A DNA stretch of 64,000 bases from Planotetraspora mira (lineage in GTDB: Bacteria; Actinomycetota; Actinomycetes; Streptosporangiales; Streptosporangiaceae). Below the pieces are notes generated by a model. That model did no database searches. It worked only from the letters and a program-made list of their open reading frames with translations, and was not told where the DNA came from. The translations under genes and the position numbers were made by a program. The stretch spans positions 124,001 through 188,000 of the forward strand of contig NZ_BOOO01000009.1 of assembly GCF_016863275.1 (NCBI RefSeq). Reading direction: 5' to 3'. This document shows, one piece after another, positions 34,483-42,869 of this stretch; within the stretch, counting starts at the first letter, position 1, and each line of letters begins with the position of its first letter.

Positions 34483-35112
34483 TCAGTCCCCGAGCCCGGC
34501 GAGCCGCGCGAGTTCGCCCGTATGGGTCTTCGCCATGGCGGCGGCGAAGGCCTTGGTGTCCGCATCCGCCCCCGACCCCTGCTCGCCCTGCGCCACGAGC
34601 ACCGACTGCTTCAGATAGTCACGCGTGTGGTCGGCGAACAGCCGGTCGAACGCGGCACCCTCGGCCTCGGTGATGACCTTGAGCTCGTCCGTGGTGACCA
34701 TGCCCGGGATGTTGTGCCCTTCGTGCACGTTGACGTACGGCACGCCTGATCGGTCCAGCAGGCCGTGCAGTCGCCGGAGCTCCGCGCGGTGATCGGCGCT
34801 GAGGGATTCGGCCAGGCGGGTGATCCGCGGGTCGGCGGTCTTGTCCGGCGCCAGATCCAGCAACCGTACGGCCTGCTCCGTCATCGGGATCATCAGTTGC
34901 AGCCAGGCGACGTCCGTCGCGTTGAAAGAGCCGGACGGCGTGGTGACGGGGGTGGAGACCGCACTCACGGGGGTGGAGACCGCGCTCGTTCCTTCTTGCG
35001 GGTGATGGTGGTGGCTCGCGACCGACTGGGCCGGCCCGGCCGCGACGCATCGAGCGACCAGTAGTGCGGTGATCACCGCGAGGAGAGGTGCCCCGATGGT
35101 GACCGCTCTCAT
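34483..35112 (-). CDS. DUF305 secreted protein
   Basis: The protein has 209 residues with a signal sequence (MRAVTIGAPLLAVITALLVA), a SHHHHP cluster at about 33-38, and a direct repeat of STPVSAV/STPVTTP. The DUF305 ferritin-like domain follows (VAWLQLMIPMTEQAVRLLDL, SLSADHRAELRRLHGLL, DHTRDYLKQSV, AKTHTGELARL). DUF305 proteins often go with copper handling; here no other copper gene is next to it. A perfect dyad lies just upstream. Confidence 0.87.
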   Translation of the reverse strand: MRAVTIGAPLLAVITALLVARCVAAGPAQSVASHHHHPQEGTSAVSTPVSAVSTPVTTPSGSFNATDVAWLQLMIPMTEQAVRLLDLAPDKTADPRITRLAESLSADHRAELRRLHGLLDRSGVPYVNVHEGHNIPGMVTTDELKVITEAEGAAFDRLFADHTRDYLKQSVLVAQGEQGSGADADTKAFAAAMAKTHTGELARLAGLGD

Positions 35113-35138
35113 TCCCGTCCCTCCCGCTTGGGCCGCTC

Positions 35139-35166
35139 AGATCTCAGACCCGCGGATCTGAGATCT
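35139..35166. promoter_or_regulatory. Perfect dyad upstream of DUF305 gene
   Basis: AGATCTCAGA (35139-35148) and TCTGAGATCT (35157-35166) with an 8-base spacer lie 27-54 bases upstream of the start codon, in the promoter zone. It fits a dimeric repressor or activator site. There is no T tract, so a terminator is less likely. Confidence 0.5.
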
Positions 35167-35328
35167 CGGAGAGGCGGAGCCCAGCCGGGCGGGGCCCCGC
35201 CTCAGGGTAAACGGAAGGTGTAAAGCTGCCCAGGAGAATCTGTAAACCTTCTTGTCCACTTATATGAGGATGTGCCCGGCCTCCGCCTGGACAAGGGGAG
35301 GGTTCGCACGTCGACCGGCAGACACGAA

Positions 35329-35625
35329 CTAGGGGGCCTCGGATGCGGCGACGTGGTGCTTGGCCACCTGCGCCTCGTGGATCGCGGCCGCCTGGTCCGG
35401 CTCGGGTCCTGCCCCACGGAACCGTTCCAGGTGCGCGTCGGACTCCCACTGCTCGTACACATTGATCCGTCCCGGCTCGACCGGATCCGCCGCCAGCACG
35501 AAATCGAGGCAGCCGGGGGCCGTCCGCGCCTGCTCGATGACGCTCAGGCAGCCCGCCAGATACTCATGGCGGGCCTCGGGATCCACGTAGAGCTTCCCGG
35601 ACACGATGATCAAGGTGACCTCCAC
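35329..35625 (-). CDS. Antibiotic-biosynthesis-monooxygenase (ABM) domain protein
   Basis: The protein has 98 residues: TLIIVSGKLYVDPEARHEYL, PGCLDFVLAADPVEPGRINVYEQWES, HLERFRG. This is the dimeric alpha/beta barrel of ABM proteins, which includes quinol monooxygenases and haem-degrading enzymes. The substrate is unknown. It starts with GTG and has a poor RBS. Confidence 0.85.
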   Translation of the reverse strand: MEVTLIIVSGKLYVDPEARHEYLAGCLSVIEQARTAPGCLDFVLAADPVEPGRINVYEQWESDAHLERFRGAGPEPDQAAAIHEAQVAKHHVAASEAP

Positions 35626-35761
35626 CGGTCTGTCGGCGACGACACCGACACCGTACGTCGCCGCACCGACACTTTCCGGCGGGACCGCGACGAGCCGCGC
35701 CCGGGAAGACCGATCGCGTCGGCCTTCCCGGGCCGCGGCACACGGCCGGGGACCACGGCGG

Positions 35762-36673
35762 TCAGTGCTTGAACAGCGAGACCTTGGCCATGGTGGCCTT
35801 CTCCACCACGGCCACCCGAGGGCTGGCGTTGATGATCCTCAGGCGCAGTTGGTTGTCGGCATCCAGGGCGAACTGGCCGCCGACGCTGACCTCGATGCGC
35901 CCGTCCGGGCCGGCATGACAGGTGAGCCGCCACGCGTCGTCGAGGAACTTCTTTCCCGCCCGGTCGTAACGGGCCCACGACACGTCCAGTTCGTCACCCG
36001 GCTGCAGACCGCCGATCCTCACCAGGGCGTCGCAGAGGCACCAGCGCTCTCCGGACGCGAGCACAGCCACCTCACCATCACCGTGGGCCTTGGGGTCGTC
36101 CACATACTCGGTCCCCCACCGCACCACGATCTCGCCGTTCGCGGCGACCTGCTGGTCCGCGCCGGCTCCCAGCGAAACCACCTCGGGCACGTCGTCCTCC
36201 TCCACGCTGTAGTCGGGATTCCAGAAGCCGGCGATCACCGGAGCGGCACGCACGCGCCGCTTGCAGGCGTCCCCGGTGTTGGCTTCGATCGTCTGGACGC
36301 GGCCGTCGCCCAGGTTGCGCTCGACGACGCCGACGTGATCGACCCCGCCGACGGCGTCCCGCCCCTCCCAGTCGAAGAACACGATCGCGCCGGGCTTGGC
36401 GTGCGCCCTCACGTTCGCCACGGTCCCCTTGAACCAGCGGCCCAGTTTCTGGCCGTCCTGGGCGTGCCAGACCGTGTAGGCGCGGTCCCCTTCGGGCAGG
36501 ACGGCCGCGGCGTTGCCGCTCTTCCTCGCCCAATACGTCACCGCCTGGTCGCACCAGGCGGCCTTCAGGAACTCGTCGCCGTGCCGTTTCGCGTAGTCGC
36601 GGGTGATGTAGTTCGGCCGGCCCGCCAGGCCGAGGGAATCGCGGGCGGCCGCCAGCATGCTCTGCACGCTCAT
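35762..36673 (-). CDS. CHAP-domain protein (amidase/endopeptidase-like)
   Basis: The protein has 303 residues. The N-terminal CHAP domain has its catalytic cysteine in LKAAWCDQAVTYWAR and histidine in AVGGVDHVGVVE, with GAIVFFDWEG between them. The C-terminal 120 residues form a beta-sandwich-like region. No signal peptide is seen, so export, if any, uses another route. Its ATG overlaps the stop of an upstream 56-residue gene (ATGA), so the two are made together. Confidence 0.85.
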   Translation of the reverse strand: MSVQSMLAAARDSLGLAGRPNYITRDYAKRHGDEFLKAAWCDQAVTYWARKSGNAAAVLPEGDRAYTVWHAQDGQKLGRWFKGTVANVRAHAKPGAIVFFDWEGRDAVGGVDHVGVVERNLGDGRVQTIEANTGDACKRRVRAAPVIAGFWNPDYSVEEDDVPEVVSLGAGADQQVAANGEIVVRWGTEYVDDPKAHGDGEVAVLASGERWCLCDALVRIGGLQPGDELDVSWARYDRAGKKFLDDAWRLTCHAGPDGRIEVSVGGQFALDADNQLRLRIINASPRVAVVEKATMAKVSLFKH

Positions 36674-36840
36674 ACGTCACCGTCCACGTGGCCCTCGCCT
36701 TCGTAGACGCCGGTCACGGGGTTGAGCACGTAGCCGAGATCTCGGAGGATCTGCTCCTCGTCCTCCTCGGTCGGCCCCCAGTCATGGATGTCCACCTCGG
36801 CGGCCACGAGATCGGCCTCGGATGGTTCGGGTTCGGACAT
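36670..36840 (-). CDS. Small acidic protein translationally coupled to the CHAP protein
   Basis: This 56-residue gene starts at an ATG at 36840 after GGAGGGACC and ends in the TGA that overlaps the CHAP start. The product MSEPEPSEADLVAAEVDIHD continues DWGPTEEDEEQILRDLGYVL and ends GEGHVDGDV; it is very acidic and has no cysteine or membrane helix. Position and coupling suggest it acts with the CHAP protein, for example as inhibitor or adaptor. That is inference. Confidence 0.75.
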   Translation of the reverse strand: MSEPEPSEADLVAAEVDIHDWGPTEEDEEQILRDLGYVLNPVTGVYEGEGHVDGDV

Positions 36841-36983
36841 CGGTCCCTCCGGTTGCAGATCTTCGTATTAGATCCTGCAACGTTCGGATTGATCCGTTAG
36901 CAACCAATTCGGTCTCGGTTCAGGGATTCGCGTGGAATTACGGACCGCCCGATCCACGCGTGACGAGACCAGCCGTCCGTCTC

Positions 36984-37676
36984 CTATGCGCGGACCGGCA
37001 CCGCGCGGACCCACTCGCGGTCGTCGTCCAGGAATTCAGCGATCGTCAGTCCTGCGCCGTTCAGCGCCGTCTCGAGGAACGCGTCGTCGAGCCGTCTGCT
37101 CAGGAAGGTGTGCGTCCAGGTCCGGCCGCCGATCGTGTACTCCATCGTGGACAGGAGCAGGTCGGGTCCCGGCCTGCTGACCTCCGTCATCCTGAGCAGG
37201 CGGCCGTCCGCCGCATGCCGTTCGAACGGCTGGACGGTGTCGTACCACTCCGGCGGCTTGCGCTGCAGGATCACGCACCCGTCGGCGGCGACATGCCGCC
37301 GGCAGGTTTCCAGGAACGCCCGGCGCAGGTCGTCGTCGGCCGTCTCGATCACGAAGGACATGAGCACGACGACGTCGAACGTCCGGTCGAGGGACAGGGA
37401 CTGGATGGACGAACAGACCGTCTCGGCACTCTTGATGTGCGCGAGCATCTCGGGCGACTCGTCGACGGCGACCACGTCATGCCCGAAGGCGACGAGACTG
37501 TGCGTGATCCGGCCGGCGCCCGCGCCGAGTTCCAGGATGGACGCCTCCTCGGGTACGGCCGCGTGGATGAGTTCCGGCTCACCGTTGGGCACGAGCGTCG
37601 CGTAGTAGTCGACCGCGCAGCCGTCCGGCGTGATCGGTCCCGGTCCGGTGCCGCGATAGAGCTGTGGAGTGGTCAT
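36984..37676 (-). CDS. Class I SAM-dependent methyltransferase
   Basis: The protein has 230 residues. Motif I is ILELGAGAGRITHSLVAFG, motif II DVVAVDESPEML, and motif post-I DVVVLMSFVIET. The C-terminal part contains substrate-binding strands. The substrate is unknown. The ATG at 37676 is chosen; an in-frame ATG at 37685 lies nine bases upstream. Confidence 0.88.
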   Translation of the reverse strand: MTTPQLYRGTGPGPITPDGCAVDYYATLVPNGEPELIHAAVPEEASILELGAGAGRITHSLVAFGHDVVAVDESPEMLAHIKSAETVCSSIQSLSLDRTFDVVVLMSFVIETADDDLRRAFLETCRRHVAADGCVILQRKPPEWYDTVQPFERHAADGRLLRMTEVSRPGPDLLLSTMEYTIGGRTWTHTFLSRRLDDAFLETALNGAGLTIAEFLDDDREWVRAVPVRA

Positions 37677-37838
37677 ATGCGTCATCCTGCATCGCGGACG
37701 CCCCGCCTGGGCTGCGCGTCGACGCCTCCCGCGTGACACGGGGGCCCCGCCGGCCCCGACATGGACGTCGACGTCGTCCGGGAGTCCCGGTGATCATCGG
37801 GGTGGTTCGCCGGTGACGTCCGATGCTCTAATGACTCC

Positions 37839-39149
37839 ATGCGCCGCAGTCTCATGAAGTCCTTTGTTAATGCCCTTCGTGATGAAAACCTGGACCTTTA
37901 CATCCTCGTGTTCGCCGCCCTTGTTTTCACCGTGCTCGGCGCGGTGAACATATCCAGCGTGGCGACCCTCTCATCCGTCACATTAGGGGCGCTCGCATTC
38001 TTGGCATTGTCTCAAGTCCGGTCGCGGAGATATGTCGCTGAGATGGCGAGGTCTCGTGAGATCGATCCCTTGGCGATCCTGCGTACGGAGTTTCCGGCCG
38101 ACCTCGTCCAGCGTCGTGCGTCGGCCACGCAATATCTGTACATCGGCGTTTCCATGGCCCGGACCGTTCAGACGATGCGAAACGATCTCCGCCGACTGCT
38201 CCTCAACGGCGCGAAGGTCCGCGTCCTCCTCCTGGACCCCACCGATGAGACGTCGCTTCGGCACGCCGCCGCCCGGGCCGGGAGCAACGCGGACCCCACG
38301 CGCCTGGCGGCGAGGATCAACGGATCCATCGAGGAGATCACCTTTCTGCGGGACGAGACCCACGGCGACGTCGAGATCCGCGTGCTGAGGAACATGCCCG
38401 CCATGAGCGTGAACGCCATCGACACGCAGAGCCCGAGCGGCACCATATGCGTCCAGCACTATGAATTCCGCGCGCCCGCCGAGGCTCTTCCGATCATCCA
38501 ACTCGAGGGCAGGGACGGGTTCTGGTATCAGCACTTCGTGCTCGAGGCGGAGAGGATGTGGGAGGGCGGAAGCCCCTGGCCGCCTCCTCCGGGGCTTCAG
38601 CCCACCCACGCACAACGCCCGCAGTTCACGGAGACATTCGACGGCGAGCTGATCACGGCCATGGAGTCGGCGGACGAACTGCTCATCACCGGCGTGACCA
38701 GGAACACCCTCGTCCACACCAACTACGGGAACTTCGAGAAATGGCTGACGAAAGGCTGCAGGATTCGATTCCTGTTGGTCGACCCTGAATCGGAGGCCGC
38801 GGCGACGGCGGCCGACAGATATCACGCCGGGCGATCTCCGGAAAACCTGCGGGAGCGTGGAAGGAATACACTGCGCCTTTTGAGCGAACTTCGGCGTTCC
38901 ACCGGAGGAGACCTCGCGGTACGGCTGACGGCACACCCGCTCGCCATGGGCCTGGTCGCCGTCGACGCACCTTTGAGCACACGCGGACAGGCGTCAGCGC
39001 TCTTCATGGAGTACTTCACGTACCAGGCGTCAGGCGAGCCGAAGTTCGTGGTGCTCCCCTCGGACGAGCGGTGGTTCGCGCATTTCGCCGAGGAGGCGGA
39101 GTCGCTGTGGCGTGCCGCGTCAGACCACAGGCTCGACCTCACCGAATGA
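37839..39149 (+). CDS. Membrane protein with two tandem PLD-like domains
   Basis: The protein has 436 residues. A hairpin of two membrane helices (about 18-58) is followed by two related domains (about 85-245 and 250-430). Each has a first strand (YLYIGVSMARTV; ELLITGVTRNTL), a helix, KVRVLLLDPTD or RIRFLLVDPES, and an end with QHYEFRAPA or MEYFTYQAS, then a Trp/Phe-His-Phe segment. This is the phospholipase-D-like fold, but the HxK catalytic pair is missing in both halves, so it probably binds a ligand rather than cutting one. TCTAAT six bases before the ATG (37827-37832) suggests a leaderless start. Confidence 0.7.
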   Translation: MRRSLMKSFVNALRDENLDLYILVFAALVFTVLGAVNISSVATLSSVTLGALAFLALSQVRSRRYVAEMARSREIDPLAILRTEFPADLVQRRASATQYLYIGVSMARTVQTMRNDLRRLLLNGAKVRVLLLDPTDETSLRHAAARAGSNADPTRLAARINGSIEEITFLRDETHGDVEIRVLRNMPAMSVNAIDTQSPSGTICVQHYEFRAPAEALPIIQLEGRDGFWYQHFVLEAERMWEGGSPWPPPPGLQPTHAQRPQFTETFDGELITAMESADELLITGVTRNTLVHTNYGNFEKWLTKGCRIRFLLVDPESEAAATAADRYHAGRSPENLRERGRNTLRLLSELRRSTGGDLAVRLTAHPLAMGLVAVDAPLSTRGQASALFMEYFTYQASGEPKFVVLPSDERWFAHFAEEAESLWRAASDHRLDLTE

Positions 39150-40998
39150 CAGCGGTCACCCGTCCGCCGAGGCCGATCCGGCCATCTTCGGCGCTGGAGA
39201 ACTGGACCAGCCTGGTCAGCGCCTCCTGGCTCGCCTCGGGTCCGTCATCGACGTACGCGCGACTCTGGGCGAATCTCCGCAAGGGCTCGTGGTAGTAGTA
39301 CCGGTCCAGGTCACCGGACTCCAGCAGGTGCAGGTCCACGAGGGACTCCAGCAACATGTCGGTGTCTTCGAGCGAAAGGCCGAGCGCCGCCGCGGCGGCG
39401 CCGAGCGAGACCTCCGGCCCCGCCATGGACAGAAGCCGGAACGCCCGCGCCTGCTCAGGCGACAACTGCTCCATCAGCGACATGTACGGCCGCTCGATGG
39501 CCCCGCACTCCGACGGGAGCACCGGCGAGCCGGGGGCGGGCCTGCTGAGCCTCCGCTTCGCCTCGGCGATGCTCCAGCCCGGTCGTGAGGCGATCCGCGC
39601 GCCGACGGCCTGCAGCACCTGCGGCAGGCCGGCGCTGCGCTGGACCAGCTCACGAATGTCCGCGAGTTCCGGGCGCACCCGGTCGGCGCCGATGAGCCTC
39701 TCCAGCAACGCGATCGAGTCGTCCTCGCCCAGCCCGACCAGCTTCAGCCAATGGACGTGGGCCAGGCCGTACAGGCGCTGCCGCGCGGTGACCACGACCG
39801 CGGACCCGCCGGAGCCGGGCAGCAACTGCCGCACCTGCTCGGGGTCGCGGGCGTCGTCCAGCACGACGAGCAGCCGGCGGCCCGTGGTCAGGGTCCGCCA
39901 CAACGCCATCCGCTCGCTGAACGACTCGGGCAGCCCCGCGTCCAGCACGCCGACGCCGCGCAACAGCTCGGCCAGCGGCTCACCGGCCGTACGGAGGTCG
40001 ACGAAGAGCTGGCCGTCGGGGAAGTTCGCGGCGACCGCGTGCCCGAGGTGTACGGCGAGAGTGGTCTTGCCGACGCCGGCGAGCCCCTCGACACCGACCA
40101 CCGGCACGCTCGCGTGGGACGGGGTCAGTGCGCCGGCCATGAGAGACCGCTCCTCGTCGCGGCCGACGAAGTCCGGCAGGTCGGGAGGCAGCTGGGTGGG
40201 GCCGCGCGACGCGATGGCGGCGGTGGCCGCCGGCGCGGCGGGGGCGAGCAGCGCCGGGTCGGACGAGAGGATGCGCCGCTGCATCTCCCGCAGGTCCGGG
40301 CCGGGGTCCAGGCCCAGTTCGTCGGCGAGGAGCCGCTGTACCTGCCCGAACACCGCGAGCGCGTCGGCCTGCCGGCCGGAGCGGTAGAGCGCCAGCATCA
40401 GCAGCTCCCGCGGCCGTTCCCGCAGCGGCTGCTCGGCGATCACCTCCGCGAGCTCGGCGGCCGCTTCGGCGTGCCGGCCCGACTCGATGTCGGCCGCCGC
40501 CAGGTCCTCGATCGCCGTGAGCCGCAGTTGCCCGAGCCGTACGCGCTCGAACTCGGCGTAGTCCCCGTTGACGCCGGCGAGCGGGGTGCCGTGCCACAGA
40601 GCGAGCGCGCCGCGCAGCGCGGTCGCCGTCGCGGGCGCGTCACCGGCACGGCGGGCCTCCCTGGCGGCGCCGAGCCGCCGCTGGAACTCGGTCAGGTCGA
40701 GGTGCTCGGTCCGCAGCGCGTAACCGCCGCCGACCGACTCGATCACCGCTGCCGGGTGGCCGGGGTCGAGCGCCCGCCGCAGCCGCGACACGTACGAGCG
40801 GACCACGCCGACCGCGGCGCGCGGAGCGGCGCCGCCCCAGATCGCGGCGATCAGCTGGTCGGGCGAGGCGGGCAGGCCGGCCTGCAACAGGAGGATCGCG
40901 AGGATCGCCCGCTGTTGCGGGGAGCCCAGCTCGATCTCGTCGTCGCCGCGCCACGCGCGCACCGGACCGAGCACCTCGAACCGCAGCCGCTCGCCCAC
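39139..40998 (-). CDS. SARP-type (BTAD) regulator with NB-ARC domain
   Basis: The protein has 619 residues. It has an OmpR-like winged helix (RFEVLGPVRAWRGDDEIELG), then a BTAD domain (about 95-245), an NB-ARC ATPase with P-loop GLAGVGKTT (about 301-309) and Walker B LLVVLDD. A helical end without clear TPRs follows. Regulators of this type activate secondary-metabolite or stress genes when their ATPase domain senses a signal. GTG 40998 is chosen because GGAGGG lies eight bases upstream; TTG 41001 is also possible. It precedes a flavin-reductase/luciferase operon on the same strand but is separated by 70 bases. Its 3' end overlaps the convergent PLD-like gene by 11 bases. Confidence 0.88.
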   Translation of the reverse strand: MGERLRFEVLGPVRAWRGDDEIELGSPQQRAILAILLLQAGLPASPDQLIAAIWGGAAPRAAVGVVRSYVSRLRRALDPGHPAAVIESVGGGYALRTEHLDLTEFQRRLGAAREARRAGDAPATATALRGALALWHGTPLAGVNGDYAEFERVRLGQLRLTAIEDLAAADIESGRHAEAAAELAEVIAEQPLRERPRELLMLALYRSGRQADALAVFGQVQRLLADELGLDPGPDLREMQRRILSSDPALLAPAAPAATAAIASRGPTQLPPDLPDFVGRDEERSLMAGALTPSHASVPVVGVEGLAGVGKTTLAVHLGHAVAANFPDGQLFVDLRTAGEPLAELLRGVGVLDAGLPESFSERMALWRTLTTGRRLLVVLDDARDPEQVRQLLPGSGGSAVVVTARQRLYGLAHVHWLKLVGLGEDDSIALLERLIGADRVRPELADIRELVQRSAGLPQVLQAVGARIASRPGWSIAEAKRRLSRPAPGSPVLPSECGAIERPYMSLMEQLSPEQARAFRLLSMAGPEVSLGAAAAALGLSLEDTDMLLESLVDLHLLESGDLDRYYYHEPLRRFAQSRAYVDDGPEASQEALTRLVQFSSAEDGRIGLGGRVTAVIR

Positions 40999-41068
40999 CA
41001 AGGACTCCCTCCGGAACCGACCGCATGCTCAGATCGGGCAACGGCCCAGGTCCGGCGGGTATTCCGGG

Positions 41069-41686
41069 TCAGCCCGCACCGAGGAGGTCGGCGAACGGCG
41101 TCGGTTCGAACGGGTCGCGGGCGACCGGCGCGTCCCGTCGACGGATCTCTCCGGCGAGCTGGGCCGCCGCCCGGTCGACCCGGTGCGCCAGAAGGTCCGG
41201 TACGGCCGCGCCGCCCCAGTCCTCCGGCGCCGCGAACACCGACGTCGGCACGACCACGCTCCGCAAGTAGGTGAACAGCGGCCGGATCGTGTTCTCCAGC
41301 ACCAGCGAGTGCCGCGCGGTGCCGCCGGTCGCGCCGATCAGCACCGGTTTGTCCGCCAGCGCGTCGCCGTCCAGCAGGTCGAGGACGTCGAAGAACGTCT
41401 TGAACAACCCGCTGTAGGAGGCGGTGAACGTCGGCGTCACCGCGATCAGCCCGTCGGCCCCGATCACCGTTTCGAGCGCGCCCTTGAGGTCCGCGGCCGG
41501 GTAGCCGCTGACCAGGTTGTCGACCAGGTCGTGCGCGTGGTCGCGGACCTCGATCACGCGCACCTCGACCTCGTCGCCCAGCTCACGCACCTCGCGCTCG
41601 GCGGCGGCGGACAGCCGGTCGGCGAGGAGCCGGCTCGACGACGGGCTGCCGAGCCCGGCGGACACCACGGCGACGGTGCGCCTCAC
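41069..41686 (-). CDS. NAD(P)H-dependent FMN reductase (CE1759-like)
   Basis: The protein has 205 residues with the flavodoxin-like fold of SsuE/MsuE reductases. GLGSPSSSRLLADRL is the FMN phosphate loop and TPTFTASYSGLFKTFFDVL the flavin-binding helix. It reduces FMN for the luciferase-like monooxygenase encoded immediately upstream. Its GTG overlaps that gene's TGA by four bases, so the two are stoichiometrically made. Confidence 0.9.
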   Translation of the reverse strand: MRRTVAVVSAGLGSPSSSRLLADRLSAAAEREVRELGDEVEVRVIEVRDHAHDLVDNLVSGYPAADLKGALETVIGADGLIAVTPTFTASYSGLFKTFFDVLDLLDGDALADKPVLIGATGGTARHSLVLENTIRPLFTYLRSVVVPTSVFAAPEDWGGAAVPDLLAHRVDRAAAQLAGEIRRRDAPVARDPFEPTPFADLLGAG

Positions 41687-42783
41687 CGGTCCTGCACCGC
41701 CTTCAGCGACTCGTGCGTCGGCGGATCGGGGATGTGGGACGGGCGCAGCGCCCCGAACTCCTTGCGGAGCACGGGGACCACTTCCTCACCGAGGAAGTCG
41801 ATCTGCTCCAGGACCGCCTGGTGCGGCAGGCCCATGCCGTCCACGTTGAACAGTTGGCGCTGGTAGTCGCCGAAGTGCTCCCGGAACTGGAGCGTCCGGT
41901 CGATGATCTCCTGTGGGCTGCCGACCGCCAGCGGCGTCTGCTCCATGGTCTCCTCCAGCGACGGCCCGTGGCCGTACACCGGAGAGTTGTCGAAGAACGG
42001 CCGGAACTCGGCGATCGCGTCCTGTGATCTGCGCCGCATGTACACCTGCCCGCCGAGCCCCACGATCGCCTGGTCGGCCGGTCCGTGCCCGTAGAACTCG
42101 AACCTGGTGCGGTACAGGTCGATCATCCGCCGGGTGTGCTCCTTCGGCCAGAAGATGTTGTTGTGGAAGAACCCGTCGCCGTAGTAGGCGGCCTGCTCGG
42201 CGATCTCCGGGCTGCGGATCGAGCCGTGCCAGACGAACGGCGGCACGCCGTCGAGCGGACGCGGGGTCGAGGTGAACGACTGCAGCGGCGTGCGGAACCT
42301 GCCCTGCCAGTCGACCACGTCCTCACGCCACAGCCGGCGCAACAGCGCGTAGTTCTCCACAGCGAGCGAGATTCCGTCGCGGATGTCCTTGCCGAACCAC
42401 GGATACACCGGACCGGTGTTGCCCCGGCCCATCATCAGGTCGACCCGTCCGTCCGCCAGGTGCTGGAGTGTCGCGTAGTCCTCGGCGATCTTCACCGGGT
42501 CGTTCGTGGTGATCAGCGTCGTCGAGGTGGACAGAAGGATCTTGCTGGTCCGCGCCACGATGTAGCCGAGGACCGTGGTCGGTGAGGACGTCACGAACGG
42601 CGGATTGTGGTGCTCGCCCATCGCGAAGACGTCGAGGCCCACCTCCTCCGCCTTCAGCGCCGTCTCGATCATCCGCTTGATGCGCTCATGTTCGGTCGGC
42701 GCGCGCCCGGTCGCGGGATCGGGCGCGATGTCGCCGACGGTGAAGATGCCGAAGTGCATGACGTCATGAAAGCGCCGCGGCAT
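41683..42783 (-). CDS. Luciferase-like FMN-dependent monooxygenase (CE1758-like)
   Basis: The protein has 366 residues: MHFGIFTVGDIAPDP after a short leader, EVGLDVFAMGEHHNPPF, LMMGRGNTGPVYPW. These are the signatures of the bacterial luciferase-like (LLM) fold, subgroup CE1758. It is the oxygenase half of a two-component system with the reductase downstream. The ATG at 42783 follows GAAGGT; an internal ATG at 42759 has no RBS. The substrate is unknown. Confidence 0.92.
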   Translation of the reverse strand: MPRRFHDVMHFGIFTVGDIAPDPATGRAPTEHERIKRMIETALKAEEVGLDVFAMGEHHNPPFVTSSPTTVLGYIVARTSKILLSTSTTLITTNDPVKIAEDYATLQHLADGRVDLMMGRGNTGPVYPWFGKDIRDGISLAVENYALLRRLWREDVVDWQGRFRTPLQSFTSTPRPLDGVPPFVWHGSIRSPEIAEQAAYYGDGFFHNNIFWPKEHTRRMIDLYRTRFEFYGHGPADQAIVGLGGQVYMRRRSQDAIAEFRPFFDNSPVYGHGPSLEETMEQTPLAVGSPQEIIDRTLQFREHFGDYQRQLFNVDGMGLPHQAVLEQIDFLGEEVVPVLRKEFGALRPSHIPDPPTHESLKAVQDR

Positions 42784-42869
42784 TGACACCTTCTGCACGT
42801 CCGCATCACGTGCCGTTCATGCCTGCCGCGCCACGGGTCGGAGGGCGACCTCCCGCGAGCCGGGTGTGG

